Shown here piece after piece: positions 16,014-24,843 of a stretch of DNA of 48,847 bases. The notes beneath the pieces are model-generated. The model was not told the origin of the DNA and did no database searches. It saw only the letters and a list, made by a program, of their open reading frames with translations. The DNA comes from Caryophanales bacterium UBA7581 (GTDB lineage Bacteria > Bacillota_I > Bacilli_A > RFN20 > CAG-826): assembly GCA_002477825.1 (NCBI GenBank), contig DLKT01000061.1, forward strand, positions 9,018 through 57,864, given 5' to 3'. The position numbers and the translations under genes are program-made. The stretch's first letter is position 1; each line of letters begins with the position of its first letter.

Positions 16014-17813
16014 TTATTCATATTGTTTCAAGGTATTTGATAATATCGATAAGAAATTTTTTTCTTTATATTCTAGATTTGTTTTAACAATATTGATTTC
16101 ATTTTTCCAATAAGATAAGTAATTGATTTGTTGCCCCCAACGGTACATTGACGTTAAATGATACGGTTTAATTTCCGCAATCATGTTATCTAATAGAGTA
16201 AACACTCTTTCATGGGTAAAAGTTGTTTCCATTAATTCTGCCGCTCTTTGATAAAGTTGATTTCTAAATTGAGTGCTTTTCATTAATTGAGAAAGGAAGA
16301 AGAATCGAGAATAGCTATTATTGACATAACGATCAAGATAATTCGTGTTTTCTCTAAAGGCAAAATCGGTGTCGTGGATCACAAAGCGCCATCTTCCATC
16401 AGCGTAAGGATTCTTTTCATCAACGTTATAGGTACGCCACATTTTAAGATTATTGAAGTTACCGACAAAATCCCAGTTACTACAATAGGCATTAGCTAAA
16501 ATCAGATCAATAAAACTATTAATATCAAAATATTCAGTTATCAATTTTTTATAGTTAGTTTCGTTATTTAAATCAAGAGCAATCATGTCACGTAAATCAT
16601 TTAAGCATTCTAAGGCCTGTTGAGGATCACCATCGGAAACATTAAATTGACCTTTAAAATCATATAAAATCACATCATCTTTATCGACACCATAATGAGA
16701 GGAAAAATATTGTTTTTTATAATGTTCGCGAATGGAATAAACGCCCCAATATTCACCATTAAAATATGCAATGCAAGGACGATAGCCCGTAGTAGCGACG
16801 TTAGAATCATTTTCCATAATGGCTTGCATGAATGCGTCGTTAAATCCAATACTTTCTTCAAAAGCATTACCGCCATTATGTAAGCGGAAACGGGTATAGG
16901 ATTTCACTTTTCCTTTTCCATCTCTTCTTTCTCGAGAAGGGAAGATTTGCACTTTTACGGCTTCATTTTTGTCACCATTTTCATCTTTATTAAAATTTAA
17001 GTTTAAGGTTCTTTGCGGATAACCCAATGTCCAGTTACCGCCAAGTTTGACTTGAGTGTTTCGATAAAAATATTCATCGGTGGTGATATCGTAATATTCT
17101 AAATGGGCACGTTTTTCAATTTCTTCCCGGATTTGATTATAAAATCCCGTTTCTCCAAACCAATCTTTATAAGGCATGGATAAAGAAACTACCGGAATAT
17201 TGATTTTATACTCCGGGTCTAAAATATAGGTTAACGCTCTTCGATAGGCAACTTGTTTTGTTTTACGGTTATATAGCATAATCGTAATGACAGTTTGCTT
17301 AGGAAGTAAAATAAATTTACCTTGCAATTGAATGTTCTGATTATAGGCGTTAGAAGTGCATTTATCATTGCCTAAATTTGCTAAAATACCGTCCACTGAA
17401 GTGGTTAAAGGATAATCTTTTAAATTCTTAGAGTTATTGACGCGAATGGGAATGGGCTTTGTATATTCTTTCGTATAAGTACGAGTGGGTGTAGAGCAAT
17501 CTAACGTATAATAAAGTTCATAATTGCTGTCAGGTAATAAAAATTCCACATCAAATTCATCGGAATATAAACTGGGTAAGTAGTTCACATAAAGACCTTC
17601 ACATAATTGATGATAACCTTCAATATAAAAAGAAGAAGAACTCAGTGTGGGACTACTCGTTATTGGGGTTGGTGAAGTTAAGCTAGGTAAAGAGGAAGTT
17701 GGGTTATTGATGGACGAAGTGCTTTCTAAAGTGGAAGTTGTAGCGTTCGTTAATGAACCACATCCACTTAAAAGTAAAATAGAAAGTAAGAATAGTCCAC
17801 TTTTTCTTTTCAT
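16014..17813 (-). CDS. CotH-kinase-family lipoprotein
   Basis: CotH proteins are atypical secreted or coat-associated kinases; Bacillus CotH phosphorylates spore coat proteins. Here the ATG at 17813 opens a lipoprotein signal ending in LLLSGC, followed by a Ser/Thr/Pro spacer. Next comes a chitobiase-like YTLDCSTPTRTY segment, then the CotH domain: LNFNKDENGD, YTRFRLHNGGNAFEES, NGEYWGVYSIREHYKKQYFSSHYG and the metal-binding FVIHDTDFAF. The in-frame GTG at 17825 overlaps the AGGTGA site and is rejected. The promoter carries a cre-like sequence, so carbon control is likely. No spore coat gene is nearby, so a cell-surface role is inferred. Confidence 0.85.
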   Translation of the reverse strand: MKRKSGLFLLSILLLSGCGSLTNATTSTLESTSSINNPTSSLPSLTSPTPITSSPTLSSSSFYIEGYHQLCEGLYVNYLPSLYSDEFDVEFLLPDSNYELYYTLDCSTPTRTYTKEYTKPIPIRVNNSKNLKDYPLTTSVDGILANLGNDKCTSNAYNQNIQLQGKFILLPKQTVITIMLYNRKTKQVAYRRALTYILDPEYKINIPVVSLSMPYKDWFGETGFYNQIREEIEKRAHLEYYDITTDEYFYRNTQVKLGGNWTLGYPQRTLNLNFNKDENGDKNEAVKVQIFPSRERRDGKGKVKSYTRFRLHNGGNAFEESIGFNDAFMQAIMENDSNVATTGYRPCIAYFNGEYWGVYSIREHYKKQYFSSHYGVDKDDVILYDFKGQFNVSDGDPQQALECLNDLRDMIALDLNNETNYKKLITEYFDINSFIDLILANAYCSNWDFVGNFNNLKMWRTYNVDEKNPYADGRWRFVIHDTDFAFRENTNYLDRYVNNSYSRFFFLSQLMKSTQFRNQLYQRAAELMETTFTHERVFTLLDNMIAEIKPYHLTSMYRWGQQINYLSYWKNEINIVKTNLEYKEKNFLSILSNTLKQYE

Positions 17814-17834
17814 AAAATACTTCACCTCATTTTT

Positions 17835-17863
17835 ATTGTACTTGTAAGCGCTTTTTCTCGCAA
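17835..17863 (-). promoter_or_regulatory. Promoter of the CotH-like gene
   Basis: TTGCGA (17863-17858), a 17-base spacer and TACAAT (17840-17835) on the minus strand. The spacer contains the cre-like site. Confidence 0.65.
17843..17856. promoter_or_regulatory. cre-like site (CcpA operator) in the CotH-like promoter
   Basis: TGTAAGCGCTTTTT fits the catabolite-responsive element TGWAARCGYTWWCW at all but one position (the C). It lies between the -35 and -10 of the CotH-like gene, where CcpA binding represses. Confidence 0.65.
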
Positions 17864-17908
17864 AGAAAAACGTACATTATCTTTAATGTAAAAAGAAGAA
17901 ATACTTCT

Positions 17909-17937
17909 TTGGTTATTAAAATTCTCTATGCTATAAT
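17909..17937 (+). promoter_or_regulatory. Promoter of the EF-G-like gene
   Basis: TTGGTT at 17909-17914, a 17-base spacer and TATAAT at 17932-17937. Confidence 0.7.
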
Positions 17938-17945
17938 AAAATTAA

Positions 17946-17959
17946 AGAAAGCGCTTACA
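17946..17959. promoter_or_regulatory. cre-like site (CcpA operator) at the EF-G-like transcription start
   Basis: The plus strand reads AGAAAGCGCTTACA. Its reverse complement TGTAAGCGCTTTCT matches the cre consensus at every position. It begins 8 bases after the -10, over the expected transcription start, so bound CcpA should repress. Confidence 0.75.
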
Positions 17960-17976
17960 GCGGAAAGGAGAAACTT

Positions 17977-20034
17977 ATGTGCATTACACCCGATAAAATT
18001 CGAAACATCGCCGTCTTAGGCCATCAAGGCGCCGGTAAAACTAGTCTCGTCGAGTCCCTTTTTTATGTCGCATCTCACGGAAACAAAAAAGGTGAGGTTG
18101 AAAAGAGAAATACCATTAGTGATTTTTTAGTGGAGGAACAATCGCGCATGAGTTCAGTCAGTGCTTCGATCGTTCCTCTTTTTTATGAAGGGTATAAATT
18201 AAATTTGATTGATGTACCAGGAAATGCCGATTTCATTGGTGAAGCTTTAGGTATTACGCGTTTAATTAAAGGCGCAATTTTGGTGATTGACGCTTCAAGT
18301 AAAGTGCAAGTAAGCACCATTCGTCATTATAAATTATTAAGAAAAAGAAAAATTCCTACCATCATCTTTGTGAATAAAATGGATAAGGAAAATGTTGATT
18401 TTGAAGAAGTATTAACGGATATAAGAAAAAAACTCGGTAAAAAGGCCATTCCATTTTGTTATCCGATTGGTCATGAAGCCAACTTTGATGGTTTCGTCAA
18501 TGTCGTTGATTTAAAAGCGAGAAAATATAATGGCGTTACTTGCGAAGACGCGCCGATTTTTGAAGATAAAAAATTAAAAGTATTTGAGTTACATAATATG
18601 ATTTGTGAAGCAGTTGCCCAAACTGATGATGTTTTATTAGATAAATTCTTCTTAGGTGAACCTTTATCTAGAGAAGAAATTCATCAAGGATTACGAAAAG
18701 GTGTGTTAGATGGTGAACTTGATCCCGTCGTGGTAGGAAGTGCCAAAAAAGACATTGGTATTCATACCCTTTTACAAATGCTCATTGATTATTTACCGAA
18801 CCCTAGCGATTTAAAACCATATGTCGCCCATGATGTCGCAGAGAATGAAGTGTATCGCATGACCAAAGAAGAGGAGCCGTTCTCCGCATATGTCTTTAAA
18901 ACCATTGTCGATCCTTATTTAGGTACCATTCATTATATCAAAGTAAATTCAGGTGAATTAAAATTAGATGATGAAATTTATGTATCTAAAATTAATAAAG
19001 TGGAAACGGTGACGGCGTTATATTCGATTTTTGGAAAGAAAATTACACCCGTTACTTCTTTAGGCCCTGGAGATATTGGAGCGATAGGCAAATTACAAGA
19101 TGTCAAAACAGGAATGACACTATCGGACGCTAAAAGCCCAGTCATCTTTAAAGAAGTGGATTATCCAACAGCGGTTATCTTCCAAGCGCTTGTACTCAAT
19201 AACCGAAAAGATGAAGATAAAATCGGAAGTATTTTACAAAAAATGCAATTAGAAGACCCTACGTTAGAAGTGTTACGGAATAAAGAAACCAAACAACTTT
19301 TAATCGGGGGCTTAAGCGCAACCCATTTAGCGTATCATTTCGATCGGTTAAAGAATCAATATAAAATTGATTTTACGATAGAAAAGCCGCAAATTCTTTA
19401 TAAAGAAACCATTACCAAAGAAGGAAAAGGTCTAGGAAGATATATTAAACAATCGGGTGGTTCAGGCTATTATGGTGTCGTTGAAATGAAATTTGAACCG
19501 AGCTTAGAAACCGAATTCACCGAAGAAGTATTTGGTGGAGCGGTACCGAAAAATTATTTCCCAGCCGTCGAAAAAGGTTTTATAGAAGCCTTACAAACGG
19601 GTCAATTAGCAGGTTTCCCTGTGATACATATTAAAGCCACATTATTAGACGGCAAATATCATAGTGTGGACTCCAATGAAATGGCCTTTAAAATGGCAGC
19701 GGTTCTCGCTTTTAAAGATGCTTATATGAAATGTCAACCGACCATTTTAGAACCCGTTTACCGTATCTTTATTCGCATTGAACATCCTTATTTAGGCGAC
19801 GTATTATCCGATTTAAATCAAAGAAGAGCGAAAATTATTGCGATTGATGAAGTTGAGCAAGATGTGCAAGAAATTGTGGCCTTAGTTCCTGAAAGTGAGA
19901 TTATGGATTATGCGACTTATTTAAAAGCGATGACCCAAGGAAGTGGCTTCTTCAACCGTCAATTTGAAGATTATGAAGAAGTGCCGGAAAATTTAAAAGA
20001 AAAAATTATTAAAGCGCAGCAAAAGAAAGCCTAG
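17977..20034 (+). CDS. Elongation factor G-like translational GTPase (paralogue)
   Basis: This five-domain EF-G-type GTPase has 685 residues: G1 GHQGAGKT (15-22), G3 DVPGNADF (79-86), G4 NKMD (133-136), then domain II (FKTIVDPYLGTIHYIKVNSG), domain III, domain IV (FGGAVPKNYFPAVEKG) and domain V ending near EIMDYATYLKAMTQG. Canonical EF-G reads DTPGH in G3; here Asn83 replaces the catalytic His, as in the less understood FusA2-like group that also varies at this position. It is therefore probably not the main elongation factor. The ATG follows AAAGGAG. The cre-like operator at its promoter suggests that carbon supply controls it. Confidence 0.87.
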   Translation: MCITPDKIRNIAVLGHQGAGKTSLVESLFYVASHGNKKGEVEKRNTISDFLVEEQSRMSSVSASIVPLFYEGYKLNLIDVPGNADFIGEALGITRLIKGAILVIDASSKVQVSTIRHYKLLRKRKIPTIIFVNKMDKENVDFEEVLTDIRKKLGKKAIPFCYPIGHEANFDGFVNVVDLKARKYNGVTCEDAPIFEDKKLKVFELHNMICEAVAQTDDVLLDKFFLGEPLSREEIHQGLRKGVLDGELDPVVVGSAKKDIGIHTLLQMLIDYLPNPSDLKPYVAHDVAENEVYRMTKEEEPFSAYVFKTIVDPYLGTIHYIKVNSGELKLDDEIYVSKINKVETVTALYSIFGKKITPVTSLGPGDIGAIGKLQDVKTGMTLSDAKSPVIFKEVDYPTAVIFQALVLNNRKDEDKIGSILQKMQLEDPTLEVLRNKETKQLLIGGLSATHLAYHFDRLKNQYKIDFTIEKPQILYKETITKEGKGLGRYIKQSGGSGYYGVVEMKFEPSLETEFTEEVFGGAVPKNYFPAVEKGFIEALQTGQLAGFPVIHIKATLLDGKYHSVDSNEMAFKMAAVLAFKDAYMKCQPTILEPVYRIFIRIEHPYLGDVLSDLNQRRAKIIAIDEVEQDVQEIVALVPESEIMDYATYLKAMTQGSGFFNRQFEDYEEVPENLKEKIIKAQQKKA

Positions 20035-20045
20035 TAGACGTTTAA

Positions 20046-20085
20046 TAAAATAGGGGAGATCTATCATAGATTTCCTTATTTTATT
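20046..20085 (+). terminator. Terminator of the EF-G-like gene
   Basis: The stem from AAAATAGGGGAGATCTA pairs with TAGATTTCCTTATTTT (one bulge and one mismatch) across a TCA loop, followed by ATTTTT. Confidence 0.75.
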
Positions 20086-20127
20086 TTTATAAAAATAAAG
20101 GGAAGAAAAAAACTCTAAGTGAATAAG

Positions 20128-20156
20128 TTGAAAATATGAGGAACATTCTATATAAT
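20128..20156 (+). promoter_or_regulatory. Promoter of the coaX operon
   Basis: TTGAAA at 20128-20133, a 17-base spacer and TATAAT at 20151-20156. Confidence 0.7.
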
Positions 20157-20204
20157 GATTTCGGCACGATACTTATTTAAATAAGATGGTAGCCAGGAGG
20201 TTTT

Positions 20205-20981
20205 ATGATACTTTTAGTAGATATTGGAAACACAAATATTTACATGGGCATCTATGAAAATCAAAATTGCATTTCGACCTATCGAACCCATACAGATACG
20301 CGGAAAAGTAGTGATGATTATGCGGAAATTGTAAAGAAATTTGTGAACGAAAAAGGAAAAGGAAGAATGCTAGGTGCGATTATTTCTTCCGTCGTTCCCT
20401 CTTTAACGGGAGCGTTAAAAGAAGCACTTGATTCACTTTTTGAAGTGAACACAATGGTCGTGGGACCTAACTTAAAAAGTGGAATGCCCATTAAAATGGA
20501 TCATCCTTCCGAAGTGGGCGCTGATTTGATTAGCGTGAGTGTCGGTGGTATCCATAAGTATGGTTACCCTTTACTGATTTGTGACTTAGGAACCGCAACC
20601 AAAATTATTGCGATCGATGAAAAAGGCGCATTTGTGGGTGGAGTTGTCATGCCAGGACTTAAGATTTCTTTAGATGCCTTGGTAGGAAATACCGCTCAAC
20701 TTCCCGAAATCAATTTAAGTGTTCCTAAAAAAGTGATTGGAAAGAATACGATTGATTCCATGAATAGCGGCACGATTTATGGTCATATTGACGCCATTTT
20801 AGGCTTAGTAAAAAGAATGGAAGAAGAATTAGGTCAACCATCGAAAAAAATCTTAACCGGCGGTTACGCTAAAACCATTTTAAGAAACATGCCGCAAGAT
20901 TTTATTTATGATGAAAAATTGATTTTAGATGGACTTTTCTATCTTTATCAAAGAAATGGTGGTAAAGAAGATGAGAAGTAG
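20205..20981 (+). CDS. coaX: Type III pantothenate kinase
   Basis: CoaX phosphorylates pantothenate with ATP in the first step of CoA synthesis; unlike CoaA it is not feedback-inhibited by CoA. Family motifs are DIGNTNIYMGIY at the N-terminus, SSVVPSLT, DHPSEVGADLIS, CDLGTATK, GGVVMPGLKISLDAL and NSGTIYGHID. The 258 residues are full length. AGGAGG lies 4-5 bases before the ATG. The gene opens an operon and its last 11 bases overlap a membrane transporter gene, which suggests that uptake and phosphorylation of the vitamin are coupled. Confidence 0.94.
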   Translation: MILLVDIGNTNIYMGIYENQNCISTYRTHTDTRKSSDDYAEIVKKFVNEKGKGRMLGAIISSVVPSLTGALKEALDSLFEVNTMVVGPNLKSGMPIKMDHPSEVGADLISVSVGGIHKYGYPLLICDLGTATKIIAIDEKGAFVGGVVMPGLKISLDALVGNTAQLPEINLSVPKKVIGKNTIDSMNSGTIYGHIDAILGLVKRMEEELGQPSKKILTGGYAKTILRNMPQDFIYDEKLILDGLFYLYQRNGGKEDEK

Positions 20982-21753
20982 ACATTTAAAAAATATGACA
21001 ACGGACGCGATGTTCCTTGCCATTATGCTAATTATGACATTTGTTCCTTCGTTAGGTTTTATTTCTATTGGTGGAGCAATTTCGATTACTTTACTTCATA
21101 TTATCGTTCTCATTGGCGCGATTTTAATGGGGTGGAAAAGAGGATTACTTTATGGCTTCTTCTTTGGAATACTTTCGTTAATTAAAGCAGCGACAAGTCC
21201 CGTTTCCATTTTAGATCCTTATTTTGTAAATCCTTTAATTTCCGTTTTACCACGTGTTGCTTTTGGTTTATTAGCGGGTCTTAGCTTTGACGCCATTAAA
21301 AAAATGAAGAGCAATGCGATGAAATCTTTACTCATTCCAGTAGCTTCTTTTGTTTTAACCATTTTCCATAGTGTGTTCGTACTCACTTTCTTAGGATTAT
21401 TTGGTGGCGTAGAAGCGATGCCGGGATATTGGGGCTTAATGGGAGCAACCTTAGCAAGTTCTTCTATAGGAGAAGCTTTAGCGGCTACGATTATTGTTTA
21501 TCCAGTAGCGGTTGCTTTATCGAAAGACTTAATTACCGTACAAGGAGAAGTCGACCATAGCGATATGTTAGCGAACCTTGGTTTCTTCTTTGTCTTTTGC
21601 CCCATTGTGACTTGGATTATTTGTGGCATTGGCTTACATGAAGCCAAATACTTCCATAATGAATCAGCGAAAAAGAAAAATATGCGTTATATTATCTTTT
21701 CGATGATTGTCTTTATTCTTTTCTTAGTTATTTATATGTTAGTTAAAAATTAA
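20971..21753 (+). CDS. ECF transporter S component, probably for pantothenate
   Basis: This is a small multi-span membrane protein (about six segments) with the ECF S-component layout: LKNMTTDAMFLAIMLIMTFVP, then GAISITLLHIIVLIGAILMGWKRGLLYGFFFG, and PLISVLPRVAFGLLAGL. S components bind a vitamin and dock onto a shared EcfA/A'/T module, which is not in this window. The ATG at 20971 overlaps the coaX stop by 11 bases; the in-frame ATG at 20929 would lie inside coaX and is rejected. Position beside coaX makes pantothenate the best guess for the substrate, since PanT proteins belong to this family. It could instead carry another vitamin. Confidence 0.82.
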   Translation: MRSRHLKNMTTDAMFLAIMLIMTFVPSLGFISIGGAISITLLHIIVLIGAILMGWKRGLLYGFFFGILSLIKAATSPVSILDPYFVNPLISVLPRVAFGLLAGLSFDAIKKMKSNAMKSLLIPVASFVLTIFHSVFVLTFLGLFGGVEAMPGYWGLMGATLASSSIGEALAATIIVYPVAVALSKDLITVQGEVDHSDMLANLGFFFVFCPIVTWIICGIGLHEAKYFHNESAKKKNMRYIIFSMIVFILFLVIYMLVKN

Positions 21754-21780
21754 ATCAATTCATGTTAGGAGGAGTAATTC

Positions 21781-23139
21781 ATGGATTTTAAAACACTAAT
21801 GCGCCCTTATCAAGAAGAAGCGCTTGAAAATTTGAGAAAATGGGTGCAAATTCCCTCGGTTCATGATGAAACAACCATTCAAGAAGGAAAACCTTTTGGA
21901 AACGATGTCGCTTCCGCTTTAGATTTCATTGCTCGTTTAGCGGAAAGTAAAGGCTTTGAAGTGAATCGCTGTGATGGTTATTGTACCGAAATCATTTGTG
22001 GAACCGGCAATAAAATGATTGGCATCTACGCCCATAGTGATGTCGTTCCGGTAAGTGGAGATTGGAAATATCCTCCTTTTAGTGCTACTTTAGCGGATGA
22101 TGTTCTTTATGGAAGAGGAACAAGCGATGATAAAGGTCCTGCGATGGCGGCCTTCTATTCTTTAGTCGCTTTAAAAGAAAATCATTTAATCGATGGCTAT
22201 CAAGTCCGTTTAGTCATCGGTGGAAATGAAGAAAAAGGTTCCGCTTGTTTAGAGCATTATTTTCACGTTTTAAAGAAACCCAATCCAACCTATGGCTTTA
22301 CCCCCGATGGTGATTTCCCATTAATTTATGGAGAAAAAGGTATTACCAACTATCGTACTTCGGGTGAATTAAAAGTTAAAGAAGTGAAAAAGATTCATGC
22401 CGGTGTCGTTTCGAATTCCGTTATCGATTTAGCGGACGCTATCGTGACGAAAAAAGAACCGATTGAAGCTTATCTACAAAATAAAAAGTTCCAATACGAG
22501 TGGAAAGAAGAAGAGGATGGCTTACATTTCATTCTTCATGGAAAAGCTGCTCATGGTTCTTTACCAGAATTAGGTATTAATGCTGGTATTCAAATGTTAG
22601 ATGTCTTAGGCCATGCTTATCACGTTGATGAATGGATTCGTTTAGCCGATGCTTATCAAGATCCAAGTGGAAAGACCATGGATGAATTCTATCATTCAGA
22701 TTTATTAAAAGACACGACCTATAACGTGGGTATTATTGAATATGAAAATAATCAATTCTCGATGATTGTGAATTTCCGTTATCCCGAACAAGTGAAGCCT
22801 TTAGCGGTTATTGCAAATCTTAACGCGAAACTTCCTTTCCATACCGAAATTATTTCCACTTCCGAAACTTTATTTTTTGATCCAAACTGCGCGATGATTC
22901 AAAATCTTTTACGCGTTTATCAAGAAGAAACAGGAGATTTAGAAACGCCAATTAAAACCATTGGTGGCGGTACATATGCCAAAGAATGTAAAAACACGGT
23001 AGCGTTCGGTTCCGCTTTCCCACATAGTGATGACCATATTCACGAAGCAAACGAACACATTACATTACAAGATTTCTATCAAAGTATGCCCATTTATGCG
23101 CATGCCATATATTGCTTAGGTAAAGAAACATGCGAATGA
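21781..23139 (+). CDS. pepV: Dipeptidase PepV-like (M20 metallopeptidase)
   Basis: This is a zinc-dependent cytoplasmic dipeptidase of the M20 family. It shows the ligand motif HSDVVP (His85, Asp87), GRGTSDDKGP with the bridging Asp at 116-117, GGNEEKGS with the Glu pair at 150-151, TPDGDFP, and the C-terminal HSDDHIHEANE. The inserted dimer or lid region (residues about 180-330) matches PepV rather than shorter M20 enzymes. The 452 residues are full length. TTAGGAGGAG precedes the ATG. It shares 10 bases with the start of trmB, so the genes are coupled. Confidence 0.9.
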   Translation: MDFKTLMRPYQEEALENLRKWVQIPSVHDETTIQEGKPFGNDVASALDFIARLAESKGFEVNRCDGYCTEIICGTGNKMIGIYAHSDVVPVSGDWKYPPFSATLADDVLYGRGTSDDKGPAMAAFYSLVALKENHLIDGYQVRLVIGGNEEKGSACLEHYFHVLKKPNPTYGFTPDGDFPLIYGEKGITNYRTSGELKVKEVKKIHAGVVSNSVIDLADAIVTKKEPIEAYLQNKKFQYEWKEEEDGLHFILHGKAAHGSLPELGINAGIQMLDVLGHAYHVDEWIRLADAYQDPSGKTMDEFYHSDLLKDTTYNVGIIEYENNQFSMIVNFRYPEQVKPLAVIANLNAKLPFHTEIISTSETLFFDPNCAMIQNLLRVYQEETGDLETPIKTIGGGTYAKECKNTVAFGSAFPHSDDHIHEANEHITLQDFYQSMPIYAHAIYCLGKETCE

Positions 23140-23750
23140 AACATAAATCCTGGAGTGAACCTTTTTTAAAAGATCACCCCGAAATTGTAAAAGTCATCGT
23201 CCATCAAGAAGATGTGAATTTTGATTTTTCTTATCCGACTTGTTTAGAAATTGGAACCGGACGCGGTGACTTTATTGTACAAATGGCCAAAAAATATCCA
23301 GATTTTCAATGGATAGGTATTGAAATGAATGTCGATGCCTTAGCCATTACTGCGAAAAAAGTCGTGGAAAGCGGATTAAAAAATATCCAGCTAATCCGCC
23401 AAAACTTTATCGTGATAGCTCCTTTTTTTCCTTCATCTTCTTTTAATAAAATCTATTTAAACTTCTCGGATCCATGGCCGAAAAAACGCCATGCCAAAAG
23501 AAGATTAACCGCGGATACATTTTTAAATGAATATCGTCGACTTTTAAAAGATGAGGGTGAGTTAGTAATGAAAACTGATAATTATCCTTTATTTTGCTTT
23601 AGTGTAGAAATGTTAGAGCAAGAGAAGTGGAATATTATCTCTTTAGAATCACCTTATGAAGAAATCAAAGAAGAAGATGCTGGAACCGAATATGAAATGA
23701 AATTCCGTTCCTTACATCAACCCATATATCGCTTAAAAGCGAAGAGGTAA
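23130..23750 (+). CDS. trmB: tRNA (guanine-N7-)-methyltransferase
   Basis: TrmB methylates G46 in the variable loop of tRNAs using S-adenosylmethionine. The SAM motif CLEIGTGRGDF, the motif WIGIEMN, NFSDPWPKKRHAKRRL and the C-terminal KTDNYPLFCFS are diagnostic. The 206 residues are typical. The ATG starts inside the end of pepV behind a TTAGG site; ATG codon 3 is a possible alternative. The next gene begins 4 bases after its stop. Confidence 0.95.
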   Translation: MRMKHKSWSEPFLKDHPEIVKVIVHQEDVNFDFSYPTCLEIGTGRGDFIVQMAKKYPDFQWIGIEMNVDALAITAKKVVESGLKNIQLIRQNFIVIAPFFPSSSFNKIYLNFSDPWPKKRHAKRRLTADTFLNEYRRLLKDEGELVMKTDNYPLFCFSVEMLEQEKWNIISLESPYEEIKEEDAGTEYEMKFRSLHQPIYRLKAKR

Positions 23751-23754
23751 AATT

Positions 23755-24843
23755 ATGAAATTATTAAGTAAACATCAATTACATTTATTTAAAACTTTAA
23801 CAGAATTATATGCCATTTCTGGTTTAGAAAATGAAGTGGCTAGTTTCTTAAAAGCTACATATGAAAAATTAGGTTATCCAATTATCACCGATCAAATGGG
23901 TTCAATTTTTGCTTATAAAAAATCAAAGACTCCGAATGCTAAAAAAGTCATGATTGTTGGACATATGGATGAAGTCGGTTTTATCGTTAAATCTATTTTA
24001 GATAATGGTATGGTTAAAGCTCATCCTATCGGTGGCATTAATGAACAAACTCTTTTATCGAGCCGTGTCGTTTTAAAAGGCAAAAAAGGCTATTTAAAAG
24101 GCTGTATTGGAGCGATTCCACCGCATTTAATGACAAAACAAGATTTAGAGCGTCCTACCCAAATTAAAGATATGTTATTTGACTTTGGTATGACTTCAAA
24201 ACAAGAAGCGGAAGAAGCGGGTATCTTTATGGGTGCGATGATGGTCGTAGAAGGTAAATTTGAAGTCTTAAATGGCGGCAAACGTTTATTAGGTAAAGCA
24301 TTCGATGATCGTTACGGTATCGCTTTAGGTATTGAAATTTTAGAAGCTTTAAAAGATGTAGAACTTCCTTATGATTTATATGTTGGAGGTTCTGTACAAG
24401 AAGAAGTGGGATGTCGAGGCGCTTTTACGTCTTCTTATAAAATTCATCCTGATTTAGCGATTGTTTTAGACTGTTCACCCGCTAAAGATGCAACAGGTGA
24501 TACTTCAGAATTAGGTGCTTTAGGAAATGGTGTATTATATCGCGTGATGGATCGCACCATGATTGCATTCCCCGAATGGATTGAGTTCCAACAAAAATGC
24601 GTGAAAAAGAGTCATGCAAAAGGACAATATTATATTTCTCCCGGAGGCACTGATGCCGGTTCTATCCACAAACAATTCGATGGAATTCCTACTTTAACCC
24701 ATTGTTTAGTTGCTAGAAATATCCATACTTGTTCTACGATTTTAGATGCAGAAGACTATTTATCCAGTAAAAAATCACTTTTATATATGTTAAAGCATAT
24801 GGATATGGATTTATTATCTTGCTTAAGGAGAAATAAAGCATGA
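23755..24843 (+). CDS. M42-family metallo-aminopeptidase
   Basis: This is a cobalt- or zinc-dependent aminopeptidase of the M42 family (PepA/YtoP/YsdC type). Visible are GHMDEVGF with His70 and Asp72, GKAFDDRYG with the bridging Asp, VQEEVGCRGA with the catalytic Glu pair, VLDCSPAKD, and the C-terminal GGTDAGSIH plus a conserved His near NIHTCSTI. The 362 residues fit the family, which forms dodecamers that trim short peptides. The ribosome binding site in front (AGAGG) is close. Its TGA overlaps the next ATG (ATGA). A link to a YtpR-like gene and trmB is also seen in Bacillus. Confidence 0.93.
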   Translation: MKLLSKHQLHLFKTLTELYAISGLENEVASFLKATYEKLGYPIITDQMGSIFAYKKSKTPNAKKVMIVGHMDEVGFIVKSILDNGMVKAHPIGGINEQTLLSSRVVLKGKKGYLKGCIGAIPPHLMTKQDLERPTQIKDMLFDFGMTSKQEAEEAGIFMGAMMVVEGKFEVLNGGKRLLGKAFDDRYGIALGIEILEALKDVELPYDLYVGGSVQEEVGCRGAFTSSYKIHPDLAIVLDCSPAKDATGDTSELGALGNGVLYRVMDRTMIAFPEWIEFQQKCVKKSHAKGQYYISPGGTDAGSIHKQFDGIPTLTHCLVARNIHTCSTILDAEDYLSSKKSLLYMLKHMDMDLLSCLRRNKA

